Assembly: GCA_015680685.1 (NCBI GenBank)
Contig: MNCI01020695.1
Location: forward strand, 175,131-239,130
Reading direction: 5' to 3'
Length of the DNA: 64,000 nt
Origin: Gnetum montanum
Lineage: Eukaryota; Streptophyta; Gnetopsida; Gnetales; Gnetaceae
Shown here: positions 41,247 to 53,185 of the stretch, one piece after another
How the letters are laid out: every line of letters starts with the position of its first letter
Numbering within the stretch: position 1 is the stretch's first letter
Program-made: the position numbers and the translations under genes
Notes under the pieces: generated by a model
Told to the model about the DNA's origin: nothing
The model's input: the letters and a program-made list of their open reading frames with translations, nothing else
The model's database searches: none

Positions 41247-44083
41247 TCACACCGTCCCTGGTGGTGGTGGTTCTGATGGACCTTCACTAGCCTCTGGCAC
41301 ATGTGGTAGCTATGGTGTGGAAGATGATTTTCCTACAGTAGCTACAACTTTTAGAGGTAATCGAAAAGCCTCCAACAGAGCCCTCATTTTTTCATCTTTG
41401 CTTCTGGGATCATTCACTGTCCAAGAAGCTTCACTAATGTGTGCTAGAACTGGAACATCCCAAGGGCATGGAAGTCCAAGAAAGAGTTCTTTTAAGTTGA
41501 CAAACTAGGTAGAAAATTATTTTCGTTTGATATCGAACACTCGGATTGATGTCTGCAACTCTTGGTAGTCATTCATCCATCGGGCCAAGTTCTCAACGAC
41601 TGCACGTTGCCCTTAGTGCAAAGAACCTCAAGTTCTGCATTTGCTATTTCCAAATTCTGTTTCGTTGCTTTATGTTCTTGGAACTCACCCTTGTATAAAG
41701 AATACAAGGTGGCCACTTACTTCTCTAGGTCAGACTACAGCCTTCCAGCTATTAGCATAACCAGGTTTGCATAACAGAGGTTGGCCAATTCCATGTATTC
41801 TATCATTTCTTCAACTTGTAGCCCCTTGAGGTGGATCTTAGCCTGGTTGTAGGCATTCAATCCATTGAAGATGGGTTGCCACACCTCACCTCCTTCTCGG
41901 AGCTGCTAGAGTGCTTGCTTTAGTTTAGCCTTTGCGACTTCAATCTCTTTTTCATTTACTTCTTTCTATAATCCCACTTGGTCTCTATAGTGATTTTTAA
42001 CTCTTTCAAACTTAAGGGCTTCATTTTTCCAAGAGGCGATTTCGATAGTTGATTTCTATTGCAAGGCCCAAACTTCCTCTATAGATAGATTACAATTTTC
42101 ACCAGCCAATCTCCTCACATCAGTGTTCACCCTAGCTAGCTCCTCCTACTGTTAGTGGATGAAGTCTTTCATGTGTTAATTTTCAACACCAACATTGCAC
42201 AGGCAATGAACTTCCGCGATCCACCTGACATTCTCCTGGCGAACCTCCACCAAGTCCTTGTTTAGATGATATGCATGAGTGTTTGTCAAGGATCATTGAC
42301 TCTTGCTCATCCTCAATAGTTTGAAGTTTGGTTTGAAGCTATTGAAAAGCTTCACCTCTGGTGAGTTCACGATTGAGGAGAGCTAGATCAGCAAGTTGGA
42401 CCCTTAATTGGGCAACTTCCATCACCAAGTGTTGACAATTCGCTTGAGCTACTTCAAGTTTCCCCTCCAAGATGAGACACTTGCCCCTTGCTAAGAGCAT
42501 CTCTGACTAGGTTGCAGTAATATTATCCGAAAGAACAAAGACATCTGGAAGTAGGTTCTCAGTTCCCACTAGTTGGTCCAAAAATTTTTCATGTTGGCCT
42601 ACATTGATCTTGCTACATGAAGTTCCTGCAAACATCTATACATCTTCAAGTCCATGTACATCTGGTACAGGTGCCACCGGTGCATTAAGAGTCATAGCAA
42701 TCATGTCAACAACCACTTCAGCAGTAATTTCTTGTCGCTGGTATTGCATCACCAAGACAATTTCCCCCTCTCCATCCTCCAAGCATATCAAAAAAGTAGC
42801 AACATTTCTTGAAATTTCAAGAAATAATTGTTGGGTGGAGACCATTACTTCTCAGGCACTAGGATCAGTTCTTGTAGGAACTTATGTCTGGGAGACAGAA
42901 AACATAATCCTTGCTCCCTCTAGTAGACTCATCGATCAAGCCACTTGCTCTAGATGGCTCATTGTAGGGCAATAGACTAAAGGGTCTTTCCCTCCACCGG
43001 TTCCTATCGATTACTCTTGTTGGCTTAAGAGCGATTGTCAGATTTTGCATATGTGTTTTGTGATTGTCTATGAGCCTAACCTTATTGTTTGTGTAGGTAG
43101 TGGAGGTGGTTGTTGCTCTTCCTTGAGTCATGTGGTGGCCAGAGTCTTATCCTTCATCATCTCCCACCATGAGGCAATTGGGGCATGTCTAAGTGTGTCA
43201 TTGGAATATCGTGCTATTCCTGCATGTTTGCACAATTTTTTGATTAAGCAGGAAAAGGGTAGAGCTCACCTTCCACATTTGCTTTTAGCAAATCTTTTAG
43301 CAATCTCCAGAAATAGCAACTGTGAAAGGCTGATTGGGAATTTTCTGCTTAGAGTAGCACATGCATGAGCAGAGAAGGTAGTGATCTTGTTGGGTCTTAC
43401 CGTTGGATTTAAGTGGTAAGACGTAATTTTGAGTGCACCCTCTCTATGGTGGTTAAATTGCCAAACTCCTTGCATTCTGCCCCATAACACCGCCTGATCC
43501 ATTCCCCTTTTACCTTGGGATCTGCTTATTTAGGGGTCTCCACCACATCGGCTTCGGTCTCTAGCAATCCCAGAGCTTTTGAAATTGCTTCCATAGAGTA
43601 AGAGACGTAAATGTCTTTGATTCTTTCTTTGGACCCCAGTTGCTAATTCGTCCAAAAGAGGTAAGTCTCTCCTAGGTACCATTCATTGTTAGATGTGATG
43701 ATTGGCCACATAAGAGAGCTTTGCAATTGGGTCTTCACTTCTTCTAGTGCATTCTCAAGAAATGGTCTAAAGTTCAACTCTTGCAGGACCATTTGTTGCA
43801 CCTCCCTCAGCTTAATAGCGTCAAGACATGCCTACGTTAGGGTGACCTCAAGCCATGGCACTACCACCGAAGTCTTATCCCCTTGTGATTGTTTACTTGG
43901 GATCTCCTTTTCAGGAATCTGATAAATAAATTCCACATTAGGTCCTTCATAGAGGGGGCTAGTTGCATGTGAGCCCTCCATGTGCTTTGGATGTCACACA
44001 CCTCATCCTCTTCCCATTCTTGGTTTCTTGTCCCTTGGTTGGGATGGACCTTCTTCGCTTGGATGCCTTGATTTGGGTGCCAT
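41247..44083 (-). pseudogene. Gy5 extra ORF (ORF3)
   Basis: ATG at 44083, first codons MAPKSRHPSEEGPSQPRDKK, close to Gy3's MALKRGQ leader. Open piece 42636-42845 has ITAEVVVDMIAMTLNAPVAP, matching Gy3's EVVVDHIKESFNVP. The central and C-terminal parts are charged probable coiled coil. The end, SEGPSEPPPPGTV then TGA (41247-41249), matches the EPPPPGT ends of Gy1 and Gy3. About 2.8 kb, many stops. Same strand as gag-pol and downstream of it, like env-like ORFs of Athila, but no transmembrane stretch was recognised. Confidence 0.6.
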
Positions 44084-44110
44084 CTGCAATCAAGCATAAC
44101 CATGAGTTAA
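44081..44110 (-). other. Splice acceptor before the Gy5 extra ORF
   Basis: Minus strand TTATGCTTGATTGCAG/ATGGCACC: pyrimidine-biased tract and CAG abutting the start codon, as in Gy3. Confidence 0.5.
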
Positions 44111-44510
44111 AATGTGCATAAGTTGCTCGAAATGGCACTTATACACTTTCTCATTTTGACCAAGTTATGATAATGGCACGTGCTTCCCATTAGATTTTTC
44201 GAAGTATAGTTGAGGGGTTAGAAATAAAAACAATAAGGCATGAGTTGTAATTTAAACTGTTGTTTTTGTTCCTTTCCTTAAGAGGTGTTAAGTCTTTAAT
44301 AATTTTAAAATAATTTTAATTTTAATGATTATAGACCTCACCCCCCCACAATGAAGAGCATGCCTCTAGTTGTGAAAGGGAGAAAGGATGGGTTGGTTAG
44401 GATGCGTGATAGAAAAAGTAAGTGTTTGGAAAGAAGAAGTGAGGTAGAAAAATGGAAAAACTCCCCCAACTTGTGTGCCAAATGGCCAAAAATTCATAGT
44501 GCAATGGTGG

Positions 44511-44610
44511 TATATATAGCTTGTTTCTGCCTTGCGTTGACGGGGCTGCGTATACGGGGCTGTGTATATGTAGGGGGCTACGTATATGGGGCCTAGTTGA
44601 TGCAGGGGTG
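44511..44610 (-). promoter_or_regulatory. Internal U3-like promoter of Gy5
   Basis: Minus strand: TGCATCAACTAGGCC, repeats of the type CCCGTATACGCAGCC, CCCGTCAACGCA, then GCTATATATACC (TATA 44511-44518). The Gy5 LTR U3 has the same items in the same order (GTCGACTAGGCC, CCATATACGCGG, then a TATA sequence). Lies 430 bp before the extra-ORF ATG and 4 kb from the nearest LTR. Confidence 0.6.
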
Positions 44611-44619
44611 TGAAAAACA

Positions 44620-46190
44620 TTGACCAGTGTTGACCAAAGAAGAAAAAGCCAGAAACGTTAAATTAGAACATAAATTGGGATGGTTTAAGAGCTGAGAGAA
44701 TGAGGACTGGGTTGATAGAAAGAGGAAGGTAATTAGGGTTAGAAAAAGAGTGAAAGGTTGGAGAATGTCGTGAGATAGAACTATGTGGAGAAGAATGCAT
44801 GTGATGGTTAGTGTAGAAACAATCAACCAACAATATCAAGAGGATGGGAGACTAACAAATAGAACCAAGGGATATGAAAGTGGGTCCTCCCCATAGCAGG
44901 TAGTAGCCTTAGTAGCCCTTGCATATCATCAACATTAGAGTCTGTGGGCCTTGGAGTCAATGAAAGGTGACCACGAGTTAATACTCACATACATGAGAAC
45001 CTACCGAAGCATTAGGAGTTCACATAAATCATGGCAAACCATCAAAACATAAGACTAGCAGTGAGGTGAGTCATGGAGAGAAATGGATGAAGAGAGAGAA
45101 GTGGAAATTGGAATTCTAATTATTGGTCACATGAAACCCTGTGTGAAGTTTGTGGTTAAGTGACACAATAGGACCCATCCCAAGTTCAGACCCAAAACCA
45201 ACCACATACAGTGACATTGTAGTAACATGCGAAGGCTCGTCCGCCCCCAAGAGTATAAGCATGCACTCACAAATAACTACCACTTCAACATGCGTGAGAG
45301 AAAGGAAGTGAAAAAAGGATTAAGTTAGAGGGGACAAAGCAAGTCCCATAACTAGTGCTTGTGGCCCGTTATAGGCGGTCTAAGGGGTGTGCGTTGAATT
45401 ACCATATAGTTATTATTTTTTAATTTTTATTTTTATGATAACCACACCATGCAAAGACCCATGCATTTTTGCATGCATTAAACCAAGGGGTGTGCTTTGA
45501 ATCCTCATGTTTGTTTTTTTTTTTTGAATTTTTTTTATGATCAGGACCACACCATGCAAGGCCAAATTGCCAAGGAACTTCCAAGTATAAGAGGACTTGA
45601 AGTGGTAAGAAATTCATGAGGACAATTTCACAAACCAGGGAATAGCCAAGTATGATGAATATTGCATTCCCCTTGAAGTCACACCCTATTTAAACCATTG
45701 GGTCACCCCCAAGTCTAGGAACTACACATGTCACAAATTAATTAAAATGTTTTTAAGTGAAGGGGATTTGCATGTTTTCAAAATGAGGAAAACCATGGAG
45801 TGGATGAATGGGTGGATGACCTGGATTCACTGCCTATTTTATGAGATGAAATTACACATAATGTCCTAGAACAACAATGCGAGGGTTGGAGCAAAATATA
45901 ATAAGTGAACCATTTCATGCAACCCATCACAACAAGAACCAACCACACTAATACATTTGATGACAATAAGACAGTTTATTACTAAAACAACTAGAAATTA
46001 AGCACATACACACACATATATATACAAATAAACAAAAAAATAGAAAAGTAAATAAAGAAAGAAAAACTAAGTAAGAATGAGCAAACATATGAATGATGTT
46101 GTAAAACAAACAAGTGTAAAACAAAAAAGTTTCAAAAATAGTGAGGAGCTTAGTAGAGTGTGGTAGCATGGAGAATGGCATCCCCCACGA
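44620..46190 (-). other. Gy5 spacer between integrase and the internal promoter
   Basis: Holds the GGGTCCTCCCCATAGCAGG box (44882) shared with Gy3 and Gy4 and, at its start, TAGTCGTGGGGGATGCC (46178-46195), a purine-rich box. Two short diverged repeats of a CACACCATGCAA motif lie at 45445 and 45548. No gene. Confidence 0.5.
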
Positions 46191-46306
46191 CTAGGTTGGA
46201 AGGGGGAGACCCAAAAAATGGAACAAAGTTATCCCTGTGAGGATATGGTAGTAGCACTGGTTTGATGGAGTTCATAGAAAGGTTTTAATTGTTGCCTATT
46301 GACTAA

Positions 46307-47250
46307 CTATGTTCTCGTGGGGTCCTCAGGTTTGTGTATAAGCAAGGCCCCGAATGGGAAGGTTTTGAAGACAATATAAGGTCCCTCCCACAGTGTTTGA
46401 AACTTGGTACATTGCGATATGTATGTGGGGTTCCAGTAGAGTACCTTATATCCACATCGAAATGTTACCTTCCAAATCCTAAGATCATGACGATTTGTAT
46501 TATAGGCCTTGTGTATCTCATTTGATGATAGGGCCACTAGTCAATTCTCATCTAGCACACTTAAGTTGATAAGTTGTTCTCATTGTGCTAGTGGCAAGTC
46601 AAGGCCCAAGTCATTGGCTGTAGATAGTGTCCAGAGTTCTTCCTGGACTGGAAGTTTCGATATCTTTCTGTACACTAACTCGTAAGGAGAGTAGCCTATA
46701 GGAAGTTTCCAGGTGGAGCGATAAGCCCATAGGACATTGTTAAGTTTTTTGCTCCAATCCCTCCTATATTTGCTGATGATTCTAGTAAGGATTTTGGTAA
46801 TCTCCCTATTGGTGACTTCAGCTTGCCCCTTAGCTTGGGGGTGATAAGGTGTTATAAATTTATGGTCAACCCTCAAGTGTTGCATGAGTTTACGAAAAGT
46901 GATGCCTTTGAAATGAGTTCCATTGTTTGAGATGAGTGCATGTGGCACTCCAAACCTATTTACAATTTGTTGTTGGATATATCGTGCAATTGTGTTTGAG
47001 GAACAGTTGGTGACGGCTGCCACCTCCACCCACTTTGTGCAGTAGTCAACAACAACAATGATGTATGCCTTCCCATTGGACATGGGTGTGATGGGATCCA
47101 TGAAGTCAATGCCCCAAATATCAAAGGGTTACAGTTGTTGGATCCACTATTGAGGTTCCTCCATTTGTGCAGTCATCCCACCATCTCTCTGACACTGTTC
47201 ACAAGAGCAGGCGAACCATTATGCATCCCTAAAGAGTGTAGGCCAGTAAT
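46307..47250 (-). pseudogene. Gy5 integrase
   Basis: Core open at 46580-47101: MDPITPMSNGKAYIIVVVDY, VVDYCTKW, HALISNNGTHF, QAEVTNREITKIL. The second catalytic Asp is Asn (SNNGTHF against LDNGTHF in Gy4). Zinc-binding CEQCQRDGGM lies upstream (about 47190) and the GPY/F motif (FQTLWEGPYIVF) at 46307-46537. Frames are interrupted. Confidence 0.75.
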
Positions 47251-47367
47251 ATCCTACAAGCAGGATCTTAATGCCTATGTGTCACCTAGCATAGTGGCCC
47301 CCACAAGGGCCCTCATGAGAATCTTAAAGGACGAGTAGTGTATCATCATTAGGGACACACTATCTAA

Positions 47368-47900
47368 CTAAGCCATCTGTACACACCTTATAAATGTGGC
47401 CATTGATTTCCATGAAGTGCTTGGCCTTATAGAGAAACTGTTGTTTTTGCCAATGGTCCCACTCCTTTGGCAATTCTTGGGTTGTGAGATAGGTGAGGAT
47501 GTGGCTAAACCAAGGTGATTCTTTGNNNNNNNNNNNNNNNNNNNNNNNNNNNNNNNNNNNNNNNNNNNNNNNNNNNNNNNNNNNNNNNNNNNNNNNNNNN
47601 NNNNNNNNNNNNNNNNNNNNNNNNNNNNNNNNNNNNNNNNNNNNNNNNNNNNNNNNNNNNNNNNNNNNNNNNNNNNNNNNNNNNNNNNNNNNNNNNNNNN
47701 NNNNNNNNNNNNNNNNNNNNNNNNNNNNNNNNNNNTCTGAACCAATTAGCTACATGTAGAATTGGAGTCTCTATGAGTTTCTTTTTAAGTATTTGGAATG
47801 CAGATTCACATTCCCTGGTCCAGAAAAATGGAGCATCTTTCTTTGTGAGTTCCACCAATGGCTTGATGATCTTTGAGAAATTTTTGATGAAGCATCGATA
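47368..47900 (-). pseudogene. Gy5 RNase H region, mostly in a gap
   Basis: Right of the N run the minus strand reads KKDAPFFWTRECESAFQILK, the RT connection segment. Left of it are fragments of the linker to integrase. The RNase H core itself falls in the 210 Ns. Confidence 0.6.
47526..47735. other. Assembly gap (210 N)
   Basis: Run of N inside Gy5 pol. Frames reported through it are meaningless. Confidence 1.
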
Positions 47901-48841
47901 GTAACCAGTGTGGCCAAGGAATGACTGAACATCTTTTACAGTGCTTGGTTGACTGGTGATTCCTTGGATGACCCTTATTTTTCAGGATCTACACTAATCC
48001 TTGCTTGTGAAATATGGTGCCCTAGAACAATGCCCTCTTGGACCATTAAGTGGCTCTTTTGCCAGTTGAGTCATAGATTAGTTTCCACACATATTTTTAG
48101 AACTAGCTCAAGATAGTCCAAGGCTTGTTCAAATGTTGCTCCATAGGTAGAAAAGTCATCCATGAAGACTTCTACCCCATTACCAATTTTTTGCTGAAAG
48201 ATGCTGAGGATAAGGCATTGGAAAGTTGCAGGAGCATTGCACAGGCCAAAGGGCATCCTTTTATATGCGAAAGTCCCCTAATGAATTGTAAATGTTATCT
48301 TGGCTTGGTATTCTAGCATGATTTGGATTTGGTTATAGCCACTATAACCATCCAAAAAGCTATAGTAACAATGCCTCGTAATGGTATCCAACACTAGGTC
48401 CACAAATGGGAGTGGGAAGTGATCCTTGAAGGTAGCTATATTTAGCAATCAAAAATCTATACAGACCCTCCATTTTCCACCCTTCTTTAGCACAATAACC
48501 AGTGGGCTAACCCATTTGTTATCTGTAATGGAATAGATGAACCTTACCTTCAGCAACTGCTCGATTTCATCCTTGAATACTTGCTTCAGTTTGGGGTTCA
48601 ACTGCCTTTGTGGTTGTCATCGTGGCTTCATGGAGGGGTCAATATAAATCTGATGTTGGCATACCCTGGGATCAACTCCTATTGCTTCAAGGTAGGACCA
48701 TGCAAAAGTGGCCTCCCATTTGTTCACCACCTTTAGTAACTTCTTCTTTTGTTCAGGAGCAAGAGTGGCATTGATAATTACCAGCTTGCCATTCTGAAAA
48801 AATGCATATTCTAAATTGGCCAGTAAAGATTTGAGTTTCAA
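47900..48841 (-). pseudogene. Gy5 reverse transcriptase
   Basis: Pre-RT segment 48617-48841 (NLEYAFFQNGKLVIINATLA, then KLLKVVNKWEATFAW). Then the fingers (RVCIDF, KDHFPLPF) in broken frames, and the palm 48071-48256 with MPFGLCNAPATFQ and the catalytic FMDDF (VFMDDFSTYGATF). Typical Athila-like RT. It copied element RNA to cDNA. Confidence 0.75.
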
Positions 48842-49243
48842 GGGCTCCTATTTAAAACTCTCAGGGATCTGTAAATTTCCCCAATCATCATAGTCATCAA
48901 CAGTGGATACTTGTTGATGGGCCTTTTCCAAATCATCCATGCTCTCTACATAGGTGCATACAATCCCCTCAGATGGTTCCATGCATAAGGTGCTACTATT
49001 AGAGTTAGCAGTCAGCCATTTGGTGCCTTCTTGATTTGTGGCTACTGCATATAGGCATCATTGAACTTGTGATTTCTTAGCACACCGACTACATGCTTGA
49101 ATAGATGTTTGCTTAACGGACCACAGTTGCTGCACACAGTTGCACCCAGAGTCACTGTATGTGATGCATGGAATGCACTTCTTCTTGATCTTTCTAAAAA
49201 GATATTCTTTTGAAATTTCAAGAAAAAGATCTTAGAGCCCTAA

Positions 49244-49530
49244 TCATGCATCCACAGTGCTCAGCCAAGCTCTTCCCATTATGATTGGAAAGTTGCCCTT
49301 GCAGTTCTCAACATGGATGACCAAGAAGTCAGTAGGATAAGACCACACACAAACAATGGTCACAATGTCTTCTACCAATCCTAAGGGAACAATAATGGAT
49401 TGGTCTTCCAGCTCAAGCCAAATGTTGTTCTTCTTTAACAATGTCAGGTTCTAAGTCTTATACATGTCATGTGAAATTAAGTTCACTCCTGACCCTAAAT
49501 CTAGAAGAGCTTTACATGCCTCATTCCTTG
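49244..49530 (-). pseudogene. Gy5 aspartic protease
   Basis: Active-site region LLDLGSGVNLISHDMYKT (about 49455-49525; DLG in place of the usual DSG/DTG). Then WLELEDQSIIVPLGLVEDIV and FPIIMGRAWLSTVDA. Single-subunit clan AA protease expected to process Gag-Pol. Confidence 0.7.
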
Positions 49531-50359
49531 CGACTTGAAGATAGATGAAGGGGCTTCCTAGATCAGTCAATTTCCAAGGAAGATGGCTTTCCTTTATCCA
49601 GGTCATCACAGCATGTGTGAGCATGATGGTCTATACGTTAGGAGGTGTTTGGTTTGAAAGCTACTCGAAAGGTTGGATAGTGGAGGTAATTGGAGGTTCA
49701 GAGGCACTAGCCATAGGAGTGTGTGAGGGTATGTTTGGGTTATTAGGCTAGAAAAAGGGATGTTTCTATGGTTTCACTTCTGGTCCACTCGGCTGAGAAA
49801 CTAGTTGTAAGTTGATAGACCTCGTAGCATTACGTTGTTGTGGCTGTGGTGGTATTTCTCCCTGCATAGGTGGAGTAAGCAGTAGCTGAGTGGGGTGTTA
49901 ATGAGTAGGGATGGTAGGAGAAGGTGATGGAGGATGGTAGAGATGTGGGTTCTTCCCCCTAGGTGATGGAGACTATGTTCGAAAGTATTCCGAGGGGTAG
50001 TAATGATTTTGAAAAGCTCCATGACTAGAAGACTCCCGTGAGGAGAATAATTGCTAAACATAGTACCCATAAGGATCTAGTTGCTAATAAAGGTATTGGT
50101 ACTTTGGAGGTGTCATCCCCCACGATTGTGGATGCTACCATTGCTACAAATATTCGTAAGGTTATGGCGGTGCTCAACTTGGGTAATAACCTTGTTACTG
50201 GTGGAACTGCTTGGGATTGCCTTGTGGGTAAGGAAATCTTTGGGGTGTTTGCCTCTTTGCCAAGTGAGGATTCAATGCATACACCCCAGATTCTTGTAAA
50301 TATGACACCACGGGACAGCACCCTGTAGGATGTTCATATTGGCATATGTCACACTCATC

Positions 50360-52115
50360 ATCTTCTGTAATAGAGTCTGCAACCTATTCTACTACAGTAA
50401 CTTTTCCCTTACCTTAATGGTAGGCACGTTCATCTTCCTTTCTCCTTCGTTGATCGTGATCATTACTTCACTCTTTGGACTCCTTCGTGATTTTTAGAAC
50501 ACTTTGAAATTTTTCATCCAAAGAGTCCCACATCTTGTCAACCTTGGCTGATATCTTAGAAGCAAACTTTTGTAGGGGCAAGGTTTTATGGTTCACCACT
50601 ATATCCAGCAGGGATTCTTCCTCATCTTCATAAAATCAGACTTCCCTCTTTCAGATGGAAGGATCCTGATTATACTCTTCTGCACTTTCCTTCTTTCTTA
50701 GCTCCCCCTCTTCTTTAGCCACTTGCTCAATTAAGTGTTGCAGTTGATGGGTCCCTAGCTCCAATAGTCTTCCTTGGGCATACATGCCAACGGTCTTTCT
50801 AGTTTCAAAGTGAAGCCCATCAATGATATGGTGAATTTGTGCTTGCTGAGAGTAGCCATGACTAGGGCATCGATGTAACAATCAGTAGTATCTGCTCATG
50901 GATGCATCCAAGGGCTCATGACCACCTTGCTTCCATCCTTGGATCTATCATCTTAGGTTAGCCACTCTGGAGTAGGTTTGATACTTGTCATTGAGAATTT
51001 CCAGCATCGTACTCCATTGCCTTATTGATTCCAGCTCCAAAGACTGGTACCAACTTTTTACTTCTTTGATGAGTATGTGGGGAAACAACTTAAGTTTCTA
51101 CCAATCATTATCTATATTCTACAGGGTGCAAGAATCATGAAACACTTGCAAGTGAGTTTGTGGATCACAATTATATCCCTCTTCAAATTTGGGGATGTTG
51201 TTCATGTCAATGCACTTGATCCGACTATCTTTTAAGTGCCTACTAGGGATTTCAGCTACGTCAGCAATATTGAGCATACTTCAAGTAGCCAACAGTGGCT
51301 CATCCGAGTCATAGTCCTGCTAAATGCCACGATGTCTATGATGATTTCAGCTGCGTCTCCTTTCTTGATGGTGAGACTCATGTGATTGGTCACGCCTTTC
51401 CTCATGTCATTCCCTTTGGTCCTTGTGATCCCCCCCCCCCCCAATCCTTTGTACCATGGTTACGATCAGAATCAGAACTGGGTGAAGATAGAGTGGAGTG
51501 AGAGGATGGAGAAGAGGGAGGGGAATCACCACCAACCCGGTGTCTATCTCCTCCTCTACTCTGATGACGGCCTCGATCTTCACGTCCATCCTTACTTTTG
51601 CCATGATCTTTCTTGCGTGAATTTCCATCCTCCTGGGGGCCCTGGTCACTTGATCGCTAGCTTTGAATGATGGACTAAATAATCTGATGCATTGAAGGAG
51701 GTTTGGCGAAATGGAAATCATGAAAGATATGTTCCACATTGTCATGTAGTTCTTGCAAGAATAAGGGGTTACTGAACTATTTCCGTTTCATGTGTTTGTG
51801 TCATTTTGCCTACTATTGGTCTTATACACATTGTGCCTTAGTTGGATGATAGTCCAAGTAGCCATGGTCCTCCATGACATATTTCACATCACAGTCCTAA
51901 ATGCCCAGTGTGGTGAGATTGTGATATAGCATTCCAGGAGCCAATTGGTTAGGTGGTAATATGATGTTACCCTTCATGTCCCTCTAGCGTAAATGCTCAT
52001 CCTGATGTAGGATAAAGGTGAAGTCAAGGATATATTCATCTGAATGCATGTATACCGCCTGACATTCCTGCAGCACCGGTGGGATGGATCCATCTCTCCT
52101 CTGAGAAGAAGACAT
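50360..52115 (-). pseudogene. Gy5 Gag
   Basis: ATG at 52115 (MSSSQRRDGSIPP, then SDEYILDFTFILHQDEHL). Then a Ser/Arg/Asp-rich segment (51400-51660, including a 13-base C run at 51430-51442) and the core with HHIIDGLHFETRKTVGMYAQ (50651-50881). Same order as Gy4 Gag. Several stops and frame changes. Confidence 0.65.
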
Positions 52116-52259
52116 TTTGGATGTTAGACAATCCACTAATTAGTGTACCTTCCTCTTTACTTAGACTACCTAGCATGTGTAGATTTTAATATCTTGGGTC
52201 CGTTCCAATGAAGTGAATGATAATTTTGCTAAGGTTAGATAGCGCATGTAAGACTAACA

Positions 52260-52279
52260 GTCCCAAGCAATGGTGCCAA
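52260..52279 (-). other. Gy5 primer-binding site
   Basis: Minus strand TTGGCACCATTGCTTGGGA next to the LTR, tRNA-Asp-type with CpG-decay changes. Confidence 0.6.
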
Positions 52280-53180
52280 TGATGAGCTACGAGGTACCCC
52301 TACGCCCAACCATGCAAATAACAGGCATTCACATGTGACTCAGTCGAATTCCATAGACTATAAGCACTTGCATACACCAACCTCTAACCAACAAAACCTT
52401 ATGTTAGAATAGTTGTTATCTTCCCAACCTCACTTGTGGTGTTCTAATGAAATGGTTAAGTGAGATTGAGGCAAATGATTTTTATTGCTTTTCTCTTTAT
52501 CTTCTAAAATCTAATTCTTAAAATTTAAGAAATGGAATGTTGTGTAATCTCTAATTAGTCTATTCTATTCTATCTCCTAACTCTCCCTAGCATAAGTAAC
52601 TGATTCCATCTTTCATACACATCCTGAGCATCCCCTGACCACCACTGGGTTACCAGATGTTAAGCATCACTAGGTTGCCAAGTGTTGGGTTTACGTTTGA
52701 GATGGTCGTACTTATGGTTTTTACAGAATATAAAAGCTTAATAACAATAAAGTGATAACAATGAAAACCTAAGGAATTATAAAATCATGGAAATATTAAA
52801 CTATTTAAATACTTAAATGATTAAATCCAAATGCTACAAGGAATGCTTAAAAAGCTCATCTTTATTTCCGGTCATGTCAATGGGCTCATGTACATTAGCA
52901 CTCGAATAAAGAGCTGAACACCTTTCTCACACCTGCTATGGGCACTTGGAAAATATTCTAACTCTTGTGGGAAAAAACTACAAGAGTCTAGCTACAACTA
53001 CTCAAAAAGATGCCTAAGTGTGACAAAAGCGCACTTATTTATAGCTAGAACAAACTCTGCGTAAACAAGGCCACGTAAACACATGGATAGATGCGTCGAT
53101 GGGGTCGTGTCAACATGGCCGCGTATATGGGGCTCCATATACATGGCCTAGTCGACGCATTGACTAATGAGAACTTCACT
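52280..53180 (-). repeat. Gy5 5' LTR (right copy)
   Basis: Plus-strand start TGATGAGCTACGAGG, end AACTTCACT (CA changed to CT). 901 bp against 902 bp for the left copy; most differences are transitions. Confidence 0.85.
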
Positions 53181-53185
53181 GGAAG

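Larger units (their letters stand above)
40105..53180 (-). mobile_element. Gy5: gypsy element with gag-pol, internal promoter and extra ORF
   Basis: 13.1 kb on the minus strand inserted in Gy4 pol. LTRs 52280-53180 (5') and 40105-41006 (3'). Flanks AAAAG (40100-40104) and GGAAG (53181-53185) are an imperfect target duplication; the Gy4 reading is restored when Gy5 is removed. Order: primer site, gag, protease, RT, RNase H (gap of Ns), integrase, spacer, U3-like internal promoter, acceptor plus extra ORF (44083-41247), purine tract. This is the fullest member of the family in the window, but every frame is damaged. Confidence 0.85.

Noticed and set aside
43045-43368. 107-codon plus-strand frame
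   Set aside because: Antisense shadow of the Gy5 extra ORF.
41247-44083. Retroviral envelope gene, because of its position after pol
   Set aside because: No signal peptide, transmembrane stretch or Cys-rich ectodomain seen; the N-terminal region looks transposon-protein-like and the rest coiled coil.
47368-47901. Open frames of 88-128 codons across 47515-47860
   Set aside because: They run through 210 unknown bases, so the frames are not real.
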